Notes: a model not told the origin generated them from the letters alone. Positions 9,516 to 23,518 are shown, counted from the first letter of the stretch. The stretch: 64,000 bases of DNA from Botryotinia globosa (GCA_014898425.1 RCSZ01000011.1:248001-312000); one strand, 5' to 3'. Numbers and translations are program-made.

Positions 9516-12373
9516 TGTTGTATAGTTTTTTAACGGGCCTTGTGACCCGTAGGTGAAGTTTTTGGGGTATCGAAAGATATTAATCGTTGTTGTTGAAATA
9601 AGAAAGAAAGAAGATCAAGAAACGAGAGTGAAGTTGAGTCCCTTTGTAGTCAATCACGATAAGCGCTAATTTGGTTCTCCACTTTTTTGATCGGAAAGGA
9701 TTATCTTAATTGGCTATGATGACCTTGGAACGTAGTGAAACGGTTTCTCTGCTCTGATTTGATCTTTCCTTGATGCACGTCCCTTGATCTGTCAAGCATG
9801 TCACGTGCATGTATATTCTCTTAATATTCCATGTGAAATCGAACAATAATGATTCATATTTCGAATTTTAAATAATATTCCAAAATGTTTGCATATATCA
9901 GTTTTTATATTCTGAAGTCTATGAATTGTAAGATACCTCCTATATTGACATCAAAAGCCAAAAATTTGACTAATGTCACGTGACATCTTAGTTCAAGGCT
10001 AGCTGTAGTTATTTGACCTCTATGATATACTCTAGTATGTGATCGTGACAAAAACCATAACATCTGGCTTTCAATATCTGGTTTTCTTGGCATGATTTGG
10101 TGCACCGCTTTCTTCGACTGGATGAAATCTGCACATTGTGTACATTGATTGAAATCAGAGAAATACTCATACTCATCTCATATCTCATATCCAGATAATA
10201 ACTGCAGCTCAGTAGCACCTCAGACTCAGCAGAACAGTAGCTGCATCCCAACATTCCATTCACATGTCAAGTGTTGGACTCCAGCATTTGCCGATTTTGC
10301 TTTCAAAGAATCTTCCAAACTCGGCCAAGATGACCATCTTTCGTTTGCAGACGGAAAATTGACAGTCTCGGCCTCCAGCTATCCGTGTTATCGGTAAGTT
10401 CGGTCCCTTCGCGCAAGAGAATATCGGCAATAATTCTAGATGTCTCATAGGGCCCGAGTGAATGAACGTCTCTCAATGCCGATTGAAAAGCAACTTCGCC
10501 GATCCCAACAACATAAATCATGTGACGATCCGGGAAATCACAGTAGCAATTGTTGTCCTCCAGAAAAGGCGATTGAAACCCCCTTCTTGAGCTCCAGTCC
10601 ATCGATTCTGTCCAGCATCTGCTTCGCTACTGGCCTCACGCCAGTTCCAACTTACGTGGGCATGAGACACTGGAAATGGAAGATTAAATTACAGCTTTGC
10701 AAGCGATCCAGGGGAGAAAATCGCATATAGACAAGCAGCTTTGCTCAAATCAAACATATACCAACACATCGACTTCCACTGCTCTCGAATCTTATCCCAG
10801 ATGACATCTGTGGAGAAGGATCGTCTTTCAGCAGTAGTCCATATTTCATTCTGACTATTGAATTCCGGACTGTCCGAACGGCCAACAAGAAAAGAAAATC
10901 GAATCTTATAGTTCAACTTGGTCGCTGCTGGGAATTCAACAAAGGAAAATTGCGAATGCAATCAATCTGGCGTAAGAAATCGAATTAGAATTTTAAAAAA
11001 GAGCGAAATGTTCGAATCTTATGAAACCCCTGATCTTATTCGCCTCGAAGAAAGATAGTTTATACTGTACTAACCTTAGTATAACACTACCGAAAAATGA
11101 ATCCCGCCACTACGAAACCAATAATGAACTCGTAATGTTGTCCACTCGCATCTTCAATTGACGCCCGCGACGTATATGTATGAACATGGTCTCGGGAAGT
11201 CTTAGGCATTTTCTGGTGAAAATCTTTCTCATTACGAAGTAGGGAATTATGCAAGAAAGGAATAAACCCAGATAGATATACACCACACCGTACGGTAAAA
11301 AATGTGAGATGCAATAATAATAATAATAATTACTTAATTGTCCGAAGAACTAAGCAGATCTCAGCCATAATCTATTCCTGGTCAGGGAGCCGAAGTAACA
11401 GAGAAATCACGAATCAGAAACTTGAAACTAAATTAGTCAGCAACCGAGGTGATCTTGTATTCATAACTTCGTAATCTGGCCAACCAAACAACAAAGATCT
11501 TACATCCATCCCACTTCGTAACTTCGTACGAGCGAGTAACTTCGTACCCAAATATGAAGATTCACTTTGATGGCGCCAGCTGATGATCAATGCATGTTGT
11601 CTCCCACCATTACGGATAGCAGATACGCAGATACGCAGATATGTTCGCCTCAATCAAGCCAACGTGGAGATGGGATTACTACCACAGAACCAAAACGGGA
11701 TGAAACGAAACTTAACGACACCAATAGGAGGAATAGGAAGCGTGTACGTGAGATCTAGAGATGCTCAACATGGTTGCACAATACAGATACCGGTAATCCA
11801 GCTAGGATAATAAATGAGATCTGATACACAAAATGAATTGTTGGAATTCTTCAATGGTACCTTGATCCCCTTCCAAGCGATTGAGGCAAATCACTCTCCC
11901 TTGATGTGTCGTTTATGGCATTCCATCAAAACAAGGGTCCTTTCGAACCCATGATCAGATCATGAATCACTCGTTATTGAACGAATGAGTATCCTTGACA
12001 TATGAAAGACAACGTCTTGTGGGTCGTCGAGAAGAATGAAAAGAAACAAATCAAGCATTGGTTGCGTGATCAATCCTTTCAATTCTTTCAACATCTTCAA
12101 ATTTCAAATTTCAAACTTCAGACTTTGACGCAAACGTTTGGTTGATTGGTCCGAACCCGTCAAATAGATTCCAATCACAATCAAGCCCCTTCCACAATCT
12201 CAGCTGTTCTAGGAACTCAGCCTTTTCAATGCTTATGTTAATGTACATTCACTAAGCTTCGATCTCTTTAATCTCTGCATCCAAATACCGAGAAATATCT
12301 CCAAATCTATCTCATTGCTTCATCATCTTAAGCCTCACCTCATCTTTTCAATCACCCTTCAACTCTTCCTCCA
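9516..12373. other. Intergenic with weak minus-strand ORFs and TAACTTCGTA repeats
   Basis: 2.9 kb without a firm gene. Minus-strand frames at 10961-10689 (91 residues) and 10602-10303 (99 residues) have some coding character (for example RFSFLVGRSDSP and SALRDVHSLGPYETSRIIADILL) but share no recognised domain or clear junctions. They may be exons of an unrecognised gene or relics. Around 11466-11550 the 9-mer AACTTCGTA occurs three times plus a variant. CACGTG cores lie near 9802 and 9978. A TAA microsatellite lies at about 11315-11330. Confidence 0.35.
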
Positions 12374-14034
12374 ATGGCCTATCATGGCCTCTTTCTCGTT
12401 GTTATCATTGCCGCCTTTCTTATCAACAGAATCACAAAGTACATTTCTGCAAGACGATTTCAAAAAGAACATGGCTGCAAGCCAGTTCACAGAGTACCTC
12501 AACGCGAACGTATCATAGGATGGGACATGTACAAGATTCAAATCAATTCATCCAAGAAGAAGATACGGCTGAAAACCGGGTTTGAAAGATACAGAGATAA
12601 TGGACATACCTTCGTCTTATCAATGATGGGATTCAATTTCTACAACACCATCGAACCGGAAAATATCAAGACACTACTATCAATCAAGTTCAAGGACTAT
12701 GACTTAGGAGGAAGACGGGTAGCTTTTGCACCTCTTCTTGGTGAAGGAATTTTTACCACAGGTTTGTCATGTGATGACTATGTTCCGTATTATAACTAAT
12801 GGTTGTATAGATGGGGCACAGTGGGAACATTCAAGGGTATGATATGGAAGCATCTATCCAGATTATCCAAATACTGATATACTGTTAGGCTTTAGTACGA
12901 CCAAATTTCAACAAGTCTCAAGTAGCAGATCTCAACATTTTTGAAAAACACGTTCAAATACTCTTCTCACAGATACCTCGAAATGGAGCAACATTCGATC
13001 TTCAGACATTGTTCTTCAAATTAACTCTTGACACGGCTACAGAGTTCCTTTTTGGTCAATCTGTTCATTCACTCACCAGTATTAAGGGCTCCGAACAACA
13101 AAACTTTGGATCATCGTTTGACCTCAGTCAAATGAAAGTAGAGAAAAGATTTTCAATGGGCAAGCTATCAAGTTTCATGCGAGATTCTGAATTTGATGAA
13201 GCATGCAAAACCGTACATTCATTCGTCGACAAAATCGTCCACGATGCGCTATCTAGAATTGATGCGAAAGAAGAAAAGTCCGTAGAAGGCGATGGAGCCG
13301 GTAGATACGTTTTCCTTACTGAGATGGTAAAGGCAACAAAAGATCCTAAACAGTTGAGAGATGAATTACTTAACATTTTACTCGCTGGTCGAGACACAAC
13401 TGCAAGTTTACTCAGCAACACTTTCCATATTCTTGCGCGCAGACCGGATATTTGGGAGAAGTTACAGGCTGAAGTTGACGAATTGGGTGGCGAAAACCCG
13501 GATTACGAGACGATGAAGGGAATGAAGTATATGAAATACGTTCTAAATGAATGTCAGTTTTCATTTTCTAATTCTCTGTAAAATCATACCTAACACTCAT
13601 CAATAGCCCTCCGTCTCTACCCCGTCGTCCCAGCCAACGCCCGTTTCGCCGCCCGCGACACCGTTCTCCCTGTCGGCGGCGGCCCAGATCGCAAATCTCC
13701 AATATTCATTCCTAAAGGATCAGCCGTCGCATGGTCAACCTACACTATGCATCGCCGAACCGATATATACGGTCCCGATGCAGAGGAATTCCGACCAGAG
13801 CGTTGGGCCCCCGAAGAAGGATTACGACCCGGTTGGGGATACCTCCCATTTAATGGCGGACCGAGAATCTGTGTAGGACAACAATTTGCGCTTGCAGAAG
13901 CGAGCTATACGATTGTGAGACTGTTGCAGGAGTTTAGAGGGATAGAAGATAGAGATGGGACCGTGTGGGGAGAACAGCTTGCGTTGACGCTTTGTAGTGC
14001 GAAGGGCGTGCAGATTGGGTTGATTCCCAGGTAG
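12374..14034 (+). CDS. Cytochrome P450, CYP52-clade (alkane/fatty-acid hydroxylase type)
   Basis: Four exons: 12374-12761, 12811-12836, 12889-13552 and 13607-14034, all in phase, 501 residues, the normal P450 length. An N-terminal membrane anchor (about 5-22) indicates an ER protein. [16 protein letters not shown], spanning two introns, is the C-helix region typical of CYP52 relatives. The I-helix is [10 protein letters not shown], with the oxygen-activating acid/Thr pair. The K-helix ExxR (ESLR) is completed across intron 3. The PERF-like motif is FRPERW. The heme loop is [11 protein letters not shown], with the Cys ligand. CYP52-type enzymes omega-hydroxylate alkanes or fatty acids; the substrate here is inferred only from the clade. 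The ATG at 12374 follows a C/T-rich leader. There are no cluster partners next to it; the flanks are gene-poor. Confidence 0.9.
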
Positions 14035-17000
14035 GGGTGAAATGGAATTATGAAGGGGTGGAGGTTGTATTTGATGAATGAGCATATTGGGTACTGGATA
14101 CTGGGTGCATATATACATACACCACTTGGTTTGGCTTTCTGCATTATGGAATGGGTAAAATAAATCAAGTGGCGCGTGCCAATTAATGACTCGTAGATTA
14201 ATGAATGAAATGAAATCAAGATTCTTTCTAGGCGCTTTGATTTCATTGTGGGTGGATTGCTTTTGTGTCATGCATAGGTAGTTGGATGTGCTGGCTAATA
14301 ACTACTACCTACCTAGGCATTGTTTTTCAAATGAGAAAAATTCCAGTGGTAGGGAAAGATATTGATAACCCTCAACTGAGGAAGATCACCTAATCATAAT
14401 TCACTCATGACCCTATTCACCTCCCAATTTCTCCCATCACACACCTACCTCTCCTAAAAGTCAGACCACCCAATATAAATACTCCCCCACCCAACCCTTT
14501 TGATTTTCCTCGAACGCTCACCCCTCACAAAAATTCCTTTTGCCACGATCAAGAACTGGGATGATTGTGGATACACCTACATACTTAGGTACTCATCTAC
14601 CTATAAATTATGGAATTCTGAGAGTCTGGTGATGGATGATTCAGAGGCGCTGCTTATATCTCATCAATCAAGAGGTGAAATTAGTTGGCAAATTTAGGCT
14701 GGACTTGCTTAATCCTATCACACTTCTCTTGTATTCTGAATCAGTGTTGATCTCTTTCTATAAAGAGGGGAAGTATTCGTAAGCTATTTATAGATGGGGG
14801 AAGAATCTCTTAGGGGTAGTACTATGAGAAGTATTTGGGCATGGAAGCAGATGCGGTGGTGAATTTCAGTCAAAGAACGCTTAAGAAACTGCGGACATGT
14901 AAGGGGAAGGGGAAGATCTGAATGGATTGGTGAATCTGCATTCCCTTGAACCTCAGTCTGGATGGATCTCGTGTCTATAAAAAACGACTCAACAGAATTT
15001 TAGTCTTTCTTCATAACCAAAGATAAGAAAACCTGCGACGGACATGATCCACGAGTACCTACTCGTGGATCATGTTGTGGAAGTTTCAGAGCTACTATCC
15101 CTTCTCCATGATTCTTGCGTGTATTCGTTGCTCTAATTCTAGGGTTTACTTGGGTGCTTCCATACCTCACTCTGACTTCGAAAAGGTTTCGAGAATTGAC
15201 AACAAAAATTTGGGTTATCATCTCAACAAGTCCAGAGTCCAGATTACACCATATCCCCCGCGAGAAAAGTATATTCTTCGTGATATAGCATCCGCGAATA
15301 AAATTTATGCGTTTTGGGCTGGCAAGCTCAAAGTAAGAATTTGATTTCCTTGTCAGGGTGACCGATCTTTAGGTTAACTTGAATATCGAAAAGAGAATAC
15401 GGAAATATTTTATATAAGTGATAAGAGATTTGGTCAATGTCACAGTGAGATCGAAAGAAAGAAATTATGGGAATACGAGGCTTCATGAGAAGGTAGTGGA
15501 TCACAAGTGAATGGCACACTTCATCTTATGAACAAAGAGACGTGGACATGTTTTTCTAAATTTGCTAGGGAGTGAATAGATCTCGAAGTTGGTTTTGGAG
15601 ACTGCGTGGGCGATCATAAAAAAGGCAGATACCCTGTGTTCTAAAATCGCAGATGTATCAGTGTAAAAGCCCAGGAATGTTGCTGCTATGTGTTCTTAAT
15701 AATAATGTTGATCCTATGGGCGTTGCAAAGCATCTCCATGAGTCGAATATGATGATAAGTAGATTGCAAGCTATCAGCCTTTATTGTCTGGCATATAGTA
15801 ATGATCAAGAGAAATGATAACGCGATTAGAACTTCTTTATTGTCGTTAGAGATGTTCCATTTAAAGATAATTTTCTTTTTCTTGGTGGAATAGCGTCACA
15901 GAATAGCTGAGATTATCGCCCTCGAATAGCAGAATCACCTGTTCGGAATTCCGAGTCATTGTGAGAGGAAGCTTCCCGCCTTTGGAGTAGATGTGACGTT
16001 GGCAAAATTGACATATTGAAGAAGACGTGTAGAGCTTGTGGATGGTTAAATAAGCAAAACGTCCTGAACTCGCACAAATACAGTAACTTATAGTAGGTGA
16101 ATGGACTCTGCTATCTTCTGCTCCACAGATTGTGGAATATCGAAGTAGATGCCTTTCTGGACCGTTCATAGCGTCATTCTCTGAAATTTGAAAATGTCCA
16201 GGATTATGAGTAGGTTAAAATGACGTTGCTGTGGAGTTCTACTACATGCCTAAAGAATAATCTACCACTCAATCTTTGATTCATGATAAATTCATGTTAA
16301 ATTCTCCAAGCTCCATGCTTGATAAAGCGCTGATGGTAGTTATCTTCGTAGAATTTTCATCTTATACACACGAAATGAACATCAACTTGACAGCAAATGA
16401 GTCTCGGACGGTGGCAAAAACAGGGTTCATAAATACTTCGATTGAAAATGTACACCATTCCGATATTAGCGGCTCCTGGCGTTCCTAACAACGATAAACG
16501 CCAGCTGTCCATCTCGGAGGATTTCAACAGGATTTCTTGGCTTATTATTTCTACAAAGCATAGAGCTGAAGATGGTTTAGATACCTCACTATCACTGAAT
16601 AATGTCTCGCTTGTATGTCGGTATACTTAAGAGGTCTAGCGCACCCGCTAGATATTCATACAACTTCTTTCCCGTTCTCAACCATCTGGTTATATTGCAG
16701 CGCACCTGCATACCGCTTTTGTTTCTAGAGTTTACGATATACAACTGGTTCTGGCGAGAAAGTCAGTAAGATGGAAATTGTAGATTTTCGGACACTACTT
16801 CTTGTTATCAACCCAACCTGCGGTTGCGAGAAATAATTATGAAAAGCATTAGCATCTTTATGACAACAATGATAATAAAGAGGAATAGGTCCAACTATTT
16901 GAGATGGTTTCATTTCTCCTCTTTGAGAATCAGATGATTAAATACCTATTCTTATATATCTGGAGAGCAAGCTGTAACACCACATTATCGTCAAGTTGTC

Positions 17001-17900
17001 AAGAGTAGCTCCAAAATTCTGGCCTGATACAATAACCTGCGAGCCACCTTGATGCTTCGCATTTAAGAAGTACGCTTCGTTGAAAGTATTTCGATCTATT
17101 TAAATAATCATGGGGACAGGAAGAAGAAAGACGTTACTGTACTGGACCTTGATCAGTGAAGGACTAAAGTTTTGTGGTTTTTTATCTACTGGTAGCTGAA
17201 CTTGGTTTTGAAGAGACAACTTATTCACAAAAATGAAGCAAACCCCCAACATGCCAACCCGGATTCCCACTATTTAGTTGATCTGACGAAGCTCCTCGCA
17301 TATCGCGTATTGTTCGGTTGCATAGGACAACTAAATTTCGGAAGTTATAAAGCTGCAATATTGAATACCCGATATGTTTCGAGAAGAAATGTCCTTCTAC
17401 TAGTCTCACTAACTATCATGAAAGCATCAATGAGCTTGAAATACTGCGATTTTAGGGATATGGCGAAAAATTGACAAGCATGACTATATCTGTGGGTATT
17501 AAAACACTAAGATGACAGTGACTTAAACATAGCCTTGAACACTTTGAAGTCCCGTTTGTGTCTCTCTGTGAATCAAATTCGAATAACAAAAAGATTTAAA
17601 ACTGCTGTGAAGTCTGTTGAAGTATGATTCCTCATGATCTGACATGTTTACTCTTCAGTCCTGTGGTGGTAGAATCAATATTCGAGACGAAGAGAAATTC
17701 AATATAAATTCCCATCCAAAAAATTTATATGTATATTATAATATTAATGATATATTTGTTATTGATAAAATACTCACTTCGTTTGTAACGGATGGAATCG
17801 GCACTTTTTGCAACCCTTTTATTATTGAATTTTAATAAATAAAAAGAAAATTTAGGACGTAGGACCTTAGTATTTAGAGTTGTGAGGGAAGTGGACGGAG
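14035..17900. other. Gene-free stretch
   Basis: Only short frames without motifs. A TATAAATA box near 14474 is followed by a C/T-rich leader-like sequence, but no long ORF follows. A CTACCTACCTAGG motif is at about 14306 and a perfect palindrome is at 15042-15075 (listed separately). Confidence 0.45.
15042..15075. repeat. Perfect 16-bp inverted repeat with 2-bp spacer
   Basis: The left arm ACATGATCCACGAGTA is followed by CC and then by its exact reverse complement, ending at 15075. The palindrome is 34 bp and can extrude as a cruciform or fold as a strong RNA hairpin. No gene lies within 1 kb. Confidence 0.85.
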
Positions 17901-18330
17901 GGGAGTGAACGCAAGAGCTAAGAAGAGGAGGGGAACGAGCGGGGGAGCTAAAGGGTAGATGAAAGGTATTAGCCGAAAGCTTAAAGGGGAGGGGATTTCC
18001 ACTCCTTGCCACTCACTTTCAATTTAGTCTTCAATCAAGAGCTCTATCATTATATCATATTGAGAATATACTATATAAACGGGAATCTTAAATAACTTGA
18101 ATATATATATATATATCTATATCTATATCTATATTTCATTAATTATTAATCGAATTCAACAAATAAGTTTTCAATTTAATTTTCAAAATTCGAAAATTTA
18201 ATTAAATCTTTTTAAAATAATATTCTTTTGTATGTGATAATATTTAAATCAAACTTATTAATAATATTAAAAGACTGATTTTCATAATATATAATTGATT
18301 ATCTGAAATTTCAATGTGATTAACGAAACT
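17700..18330. other. AT-rich island with TA/ATCTAT microsatellite
   Basis: Strongly AT-rich, with an (AT)n run passing into repeated ATCTAT units near 18098-18135. A GA-rich stretch lies inside it at about 17880-17995. There are no intact ORFs. This fits a decayed, RIP-mutated repeat. Confidence 0.5.
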
Positions 18331-21300
18331 GTTGTTTCGTCACCCACGGAATCTGCCACCACAGGGCAGATGCTGCTACTGAGTATCTTCTGATCTAATC
18401 CCATTTATATACCCAAGGATTTCTAAACCCCTAAATAAAAATTTCAATTTCATATGGCTTCGCTTAATTAAGCATATTGTGCTCAAATATTTCTGATCAC
18501 CGTTAAGCAACAACTATACAAGATAGAAAAAAGACTGCTAGCTGCATCCGCAAGAGAGGAATAGCAAGAGGCTATGGTAGTTTCAAGATAGAAGAGTTCA
18601 TCCCAGTGAAGCTGTCCTCGTATAATTAAGCAGAAAGCCTTTCAATTGGGGCATATTTGATTATACACATAGATATGATAGTATATACAGGATAACGAGA
18701 GTGCTCGATATAGACAACAGTGGCTTTAATAGATTTCAACTGCAACGAACAAGACTGCAAAATTGGATACTTCCGTCAATGATGACTGACAATTTGTAAG
18801 ACTTGTAAGTTAACATGAGATGGATCATCGTCGTAAACAATCTCAACCTTCCCTTCTTCTCCCCCCCTTCTTTGCTTCCTGGGTAGATTCTTGCTATTTG
18901 GCATTGAAACTTCGAGCAAGGACTCCTATTTATAAACCTATACTACAATTATGAACCTCAGTATGGTCAAATCGGTCTTATTTATCTTGTCTTATCCATC
19001 TTTGCAACAGATCTCAGGTCGATCCAAATCATCGATCGTTATATAAACCATAAGATTTTCAATTCACAAAGAAACAGCAAGAGTAGCGTTGCGGAATCAT
19101 TCAGACCTTATGTCAAAATTTTCTCATCATGTTTATTCACTAACTCCAACATTGCATTCTTCTCATCAAGAAATAAACCCTTCGATCGCTGGAACCCAGA
19201 CACGACGCAATAAAATTGAGTGACAATAATACCGCCGACAATGAAAGTGAGCTAGAAATAATGAAACAAACGATATAACCTATGACGCCGGTAATATTAC
19301 TGCTAAAACACAGATCTATCTCAATACAAGCCTAAGAAATCTTCTAAGAAAACAATCATCTTTTGATCCCAACGTTGCAAACGACCAAGGGGAGCACCTG
19401 AAGTCGAATGGTTGTCATGAAACACAGGACTTGTGGATCAACTTGAGATGGCTATAGGGACTCTATTCAACTATTGAAACAGATCTAGGGATAGTACTGG
19501 AACTAACCAGCCATTACTGGATCCCCTCGAGGACAACCACTAGTAATCTCGAGAGATGAAATCATTGTTACATTATTTTGAGAGTGGGTTATCTCTTTCG
19601 AAAAGGGCATTCTGGATATTTGAAGCAATCATTCACCAAGGACTCAAAAACTAACACCTTTTCAGAGTCTGTAAAAGCTGGGAAATACCAAGATATGGAT
19701 ATAAAAAGATTTGAAAAGCTTACTGTCCATTCTCACTGACGGCCTGATACGATTTAAGCCAAAGGCAAAGAAGGGATCTTTACATCTGGATCATTCCGCA
19801 ACATTGTCTATACTGCCATAGGTATTGAGATAGTTACATGTACTCCGTCCAATACCATGTAATACGAACCCTAATAAACTTTGTGAATTCGACAGTAAAA
19901 AAGTGGTTTGCCAACATTCATGAATATCTATAACTATCATCACCTGCTGTGCAAAAGCACGGTCGGGCTCTAGAGTTTCCAGCGAGAGATACAGAAGCGC
20001 TAAAAATCCTTGATTACTCAGAATCGAAAGAATTTGGCCATATTTGATCGAGAATCGGAGAGCATGGCAGGAAGTGCGAAGAGTTCACTTCGAAGGATTG
20101 AAAACTTTTATATCCATGGAAGGAGTTTTCTAGCTTGCCTTATTCCGAAGCTTTGCCTTGAGCTTATTAATAAATATACCTAGATATCTAATGATCGTAG
20201 TGATTGAGGAATCCCGTTTACTCTACAAACAGATCGAGAAATTCCAAGGTCGGTATCATGATTCACAAGCGTTCATAGTATTCACTCTTCATGTGATTTT
20301 CAAATTTAACATATATTTATAGGCCCCTGCTGACATTTACAAGGAGGATAAAACACCTGCAGCTATCAGATTCCAGAAATATGGCGTGGAGAACTGTTTG
20401 ATTCTATGAGTAATCAATCTGCGTCAAATCATGGTCAGATCTACATGATTCTCAAGTCAAATCTGTTAAAAGAATGAATGGTGTCATTCAAAAGAACCAT
20501 GGTGGCAGTCTCATTCAAGGTTCAACAAATGACGAAAACCACTCTCCAAACCACAATAATTTCAATATTCGACAATAATGATCTCTTTCCCGTTAATTTC
20601 CACTCTCCGTGAGTCGATCCTCCGACAGCCGCTTCAATTTATCTTTGCAACATCAGCACGTCCAATTATCCAGTACTCAACCATCGCTGGTCATGAGATC
20701 GAGCCTATTTGTCTTTCTGTTTTGTTTACCTTCCTTTTATGTCTACGTGTTGCAAGAAAAACTGCAAGCGAGATGCTAGGCTTTGAGCTGGAAGTGATTC
20801 ACTAAGAATGTATAGATTCATGCACTTGATACTCCTCTAAATCAGAAACAGAAGGTTGACCTTCCGAGCGATGGATTCACACGTTTCTCCACACTCAAGT
20901 TGGAGTAGACGAGAAAATGTATTTCACATTTAGAATCTGAATCGTGGATATATTAATCTGTAAATAGTCTTAGACAAAGATCATCAACGCTCTACGACCT
21001 ATAAGCAAGACCTGGCAAGGGTCTAAGGGCCTATCTCCCAGTACTCTGATGCAATGAGAGAACCACATCTGAGTGTCATGTCTCGTAATCCCTTTTATCT
21101 GGTGCATGCTTAAGTGTTGAAGAGGTTAGGAAGATGGGAACATCAGTAATTATAACGATAAAATACGACAGCGCTAATCATGTTATGGCTTTCTCAGATA
21201 GCATAAATCGGATCAATTTTGATTTGCTTGTAAAGAAGAACGTGCCTGAATTCGCGTAAATAAATCAAAATAGGGCCTGGAAAATTGTCCCAGGACACGA

Positions 21301-22130
21301 TATAGGCACCTTATAGTCTCGGTTGTTCGTTGATGAATGAGGATTTCTTTACAATTTATCGAATAATGGTGCTCTTAATGCTGCTGGAGACTTCTAAGTG
21401 TGGCTATGCATAAGTAGGTAGCTAAGTGGAAGTGTGAATAAGGGGCGCAGAGTGTGGAGTGAATGCAAACTCTTAATATTCACAATCTCTTAAAGCAAAT
21501 TAAATGTACATTAATCCTTCAAAGATTCAATCACCTCCTATCTCATACACAGGCATACCTATATATTGCATAGTCCTCATTTTTCTTACATGTCATGTAT
21601 GTAAGACGACCCGTACAACAGGTACCAGATACACAGCTGCGCAGCATGAAAACTTAATCAATAGATCCATGGAACTCTCAATCAAACAGATTCAGACTCT
21701 GGAATAGCTTAATGACTCCTGTATCGACAGGACGGGAAAAGTTTGTTAAGCTTCAATGGTGACATCATCATCACTGTCATGTTAATTCACATGTTTTCTA
21801 TTTTCTGATTGATTAGCGAACTTCGGCGAGGAAGAATGAAAATAATCATTCATGATAAGACAACAAATACCAGAAACCAGAAACGCGTATTTATGAGTGT
21901 ATAAATACCATCCAAGGTCGCAAGGACCTCCAAGATAAGGAGAAGGATATCAATTCTTACCAGAAATCTCACACCAAGCAACCGTTTCGCTATGCACTTG
22001 GGATCCTTTCCAAATTTTCATGTTATCTTCATTCTAAGCAGCAATGAAGCCATTATATACTTCAAATCTGAAGAGTTTGGGCTATAGTACTGAATGTACA
22101 GAATTCATACCCTTATCTTTCATCCTTAGA
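18331..22130. other. Gene-free stretch
   Basis: 3.8 kb in which no frame exceeds about 75 codons (one ATG-initiated frame at 20578-20805, no motif). No splice-consistent chain of frames, tRNA or conserved domain was recognised. It could be ageing transposon sequence. Confidence 0.4.
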
Positions 22131-22620
22131 AATCCATAATAAGTCCACCAAATTACTTATTAATATCTTATTAATTAAGAGATATATTGATAACTAATAT
22201 ATATATAATATGATTTTATATTATAACGTTATTATATAGTTATATAATTATATCTCTTATCAAATTGATTTATAATAAAATAGAATGAAATAGAATCAAA
22301 TCAAAATATATAAAAGAATAATTAAATTTAATTGATTATACTTTCTTTTTATTGAACAAAGTAATTCTATAAAATTCGATTTAAATCGATCTTATCTATA
22401 AGTATAAAATATACTAAAATTTCATTATAAACTATATAAATCTAGGATATTCTTTAAAGAAAATCTAAAAAAAGCAAGTAATTTCATCTCAACTCAACCT
22501 AGCTTTTATAAATTGACTTTAATTCAACTCTTAGTATATATATTCGATTCATTCCTAAAAACCTAAATTGATTAGATCTTCCACTATTATTATAATAGTA
22601 ATTATTCTTCTTATTATAAT
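22130..22620. other. AT-rich island
   Basis: About 490 bp, nearly all A/T, TpA-rich and devoid of ORFs, with sharp edges to normal-composition DNA. Interpreted as a RIP-type relic. Confidence 0.55.
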
Positions 22621-23518
22621 ACATAACCTCCAATAATCCTCATCTCCGCATCCCATCACCCATGATTCCCTCCCTCCCCTCCGCCAAAACAATCCCCAAG
22701 CAACTATAAAAGCACCCTTCCCTCTACCACCAACACACCAAATCATTTTTCCAACGGCATACAACTACCTCTTTAGATCTGTGTATCTCTTCACTTGTTT
22801 CCTATAACCTGATCATAACACCTGTCTAGTTTCGAGCTTGCCATTTTGGGGGTCAATTATCGGAGCTCATGGATGATATGGGATTCTAGAAATTTGCAAT
22901 TTTGATGACCGCGAGCGTATTATGAAAATAACAAAGAGATTATAATAAAGGAAGGATACTATGAGATGACGGAGATTTTCTGAAAGCGCATAATCAGAAT
23001 TGGAAATTGATCATACAAATAATAACAACGATGTCAATAGAAACCAGAAGTCTACAAGGAAAATAACACATAACGCATATTGAGCAAGGAAATAGAAGGT
23101 ATCCGAGAATCGCATGATATGTTAGAATCAGAAACGAGACATGTCATATCTTCCAAGTAGCCATCAATTGCTGTAGCATACTTTGTGGATCCGAAAAGGG
23201 GGGTTGGGATTTATAGCTAGCTATCTAGGTAGCTAGTGGTACTTGCAGAAAAAGTTCGCCAGTGCGATGAGTGATTGCGGATATAGGATAGTGTGATTCA
23301 TAATGTATGATCTGTAGGGACTCTTTAGATATGGGGTTTGGAATATCAGATCGTAGAATATAGTCTATGGTATCTTTCCGGCTCCATGTCAAGTTCTTCC
23401 CTATCTACGCTCTCAAGATAAAACGCCGACGCTATGTATGGATACCTCTACCCCGAATCCTTAGATAATGCCATCTTCTTTCTTCCATAAATCAAAGTCA
23501 AAGCAGCCCATCACCAAA
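22621..23518. other. Intergenic, no gene seen
   Basis: Downstream of the permease 3' end. It contains an imperfect palindrome of TAGCTAG/CTAGGTA units at about 23213-23237. A TATAAAAG box near 22704 is not followed by a long ORF. Confidence 0.4.

Noticed and set aside
11466..11550. loxP-like words (ATAACTTCGTA)
   Set aside because: Only the partial 13-mer arm is matched, and no inverted pairing with an 8-bp spacer or recombinase gene is present.
12374..14034. Secondary-metabolite cluster around the P450
   Set aside because: No PKS, NRPS, terpene synthase or cluster regulator lies next to it; the bZIP and permease are separated by gene-free DNA.
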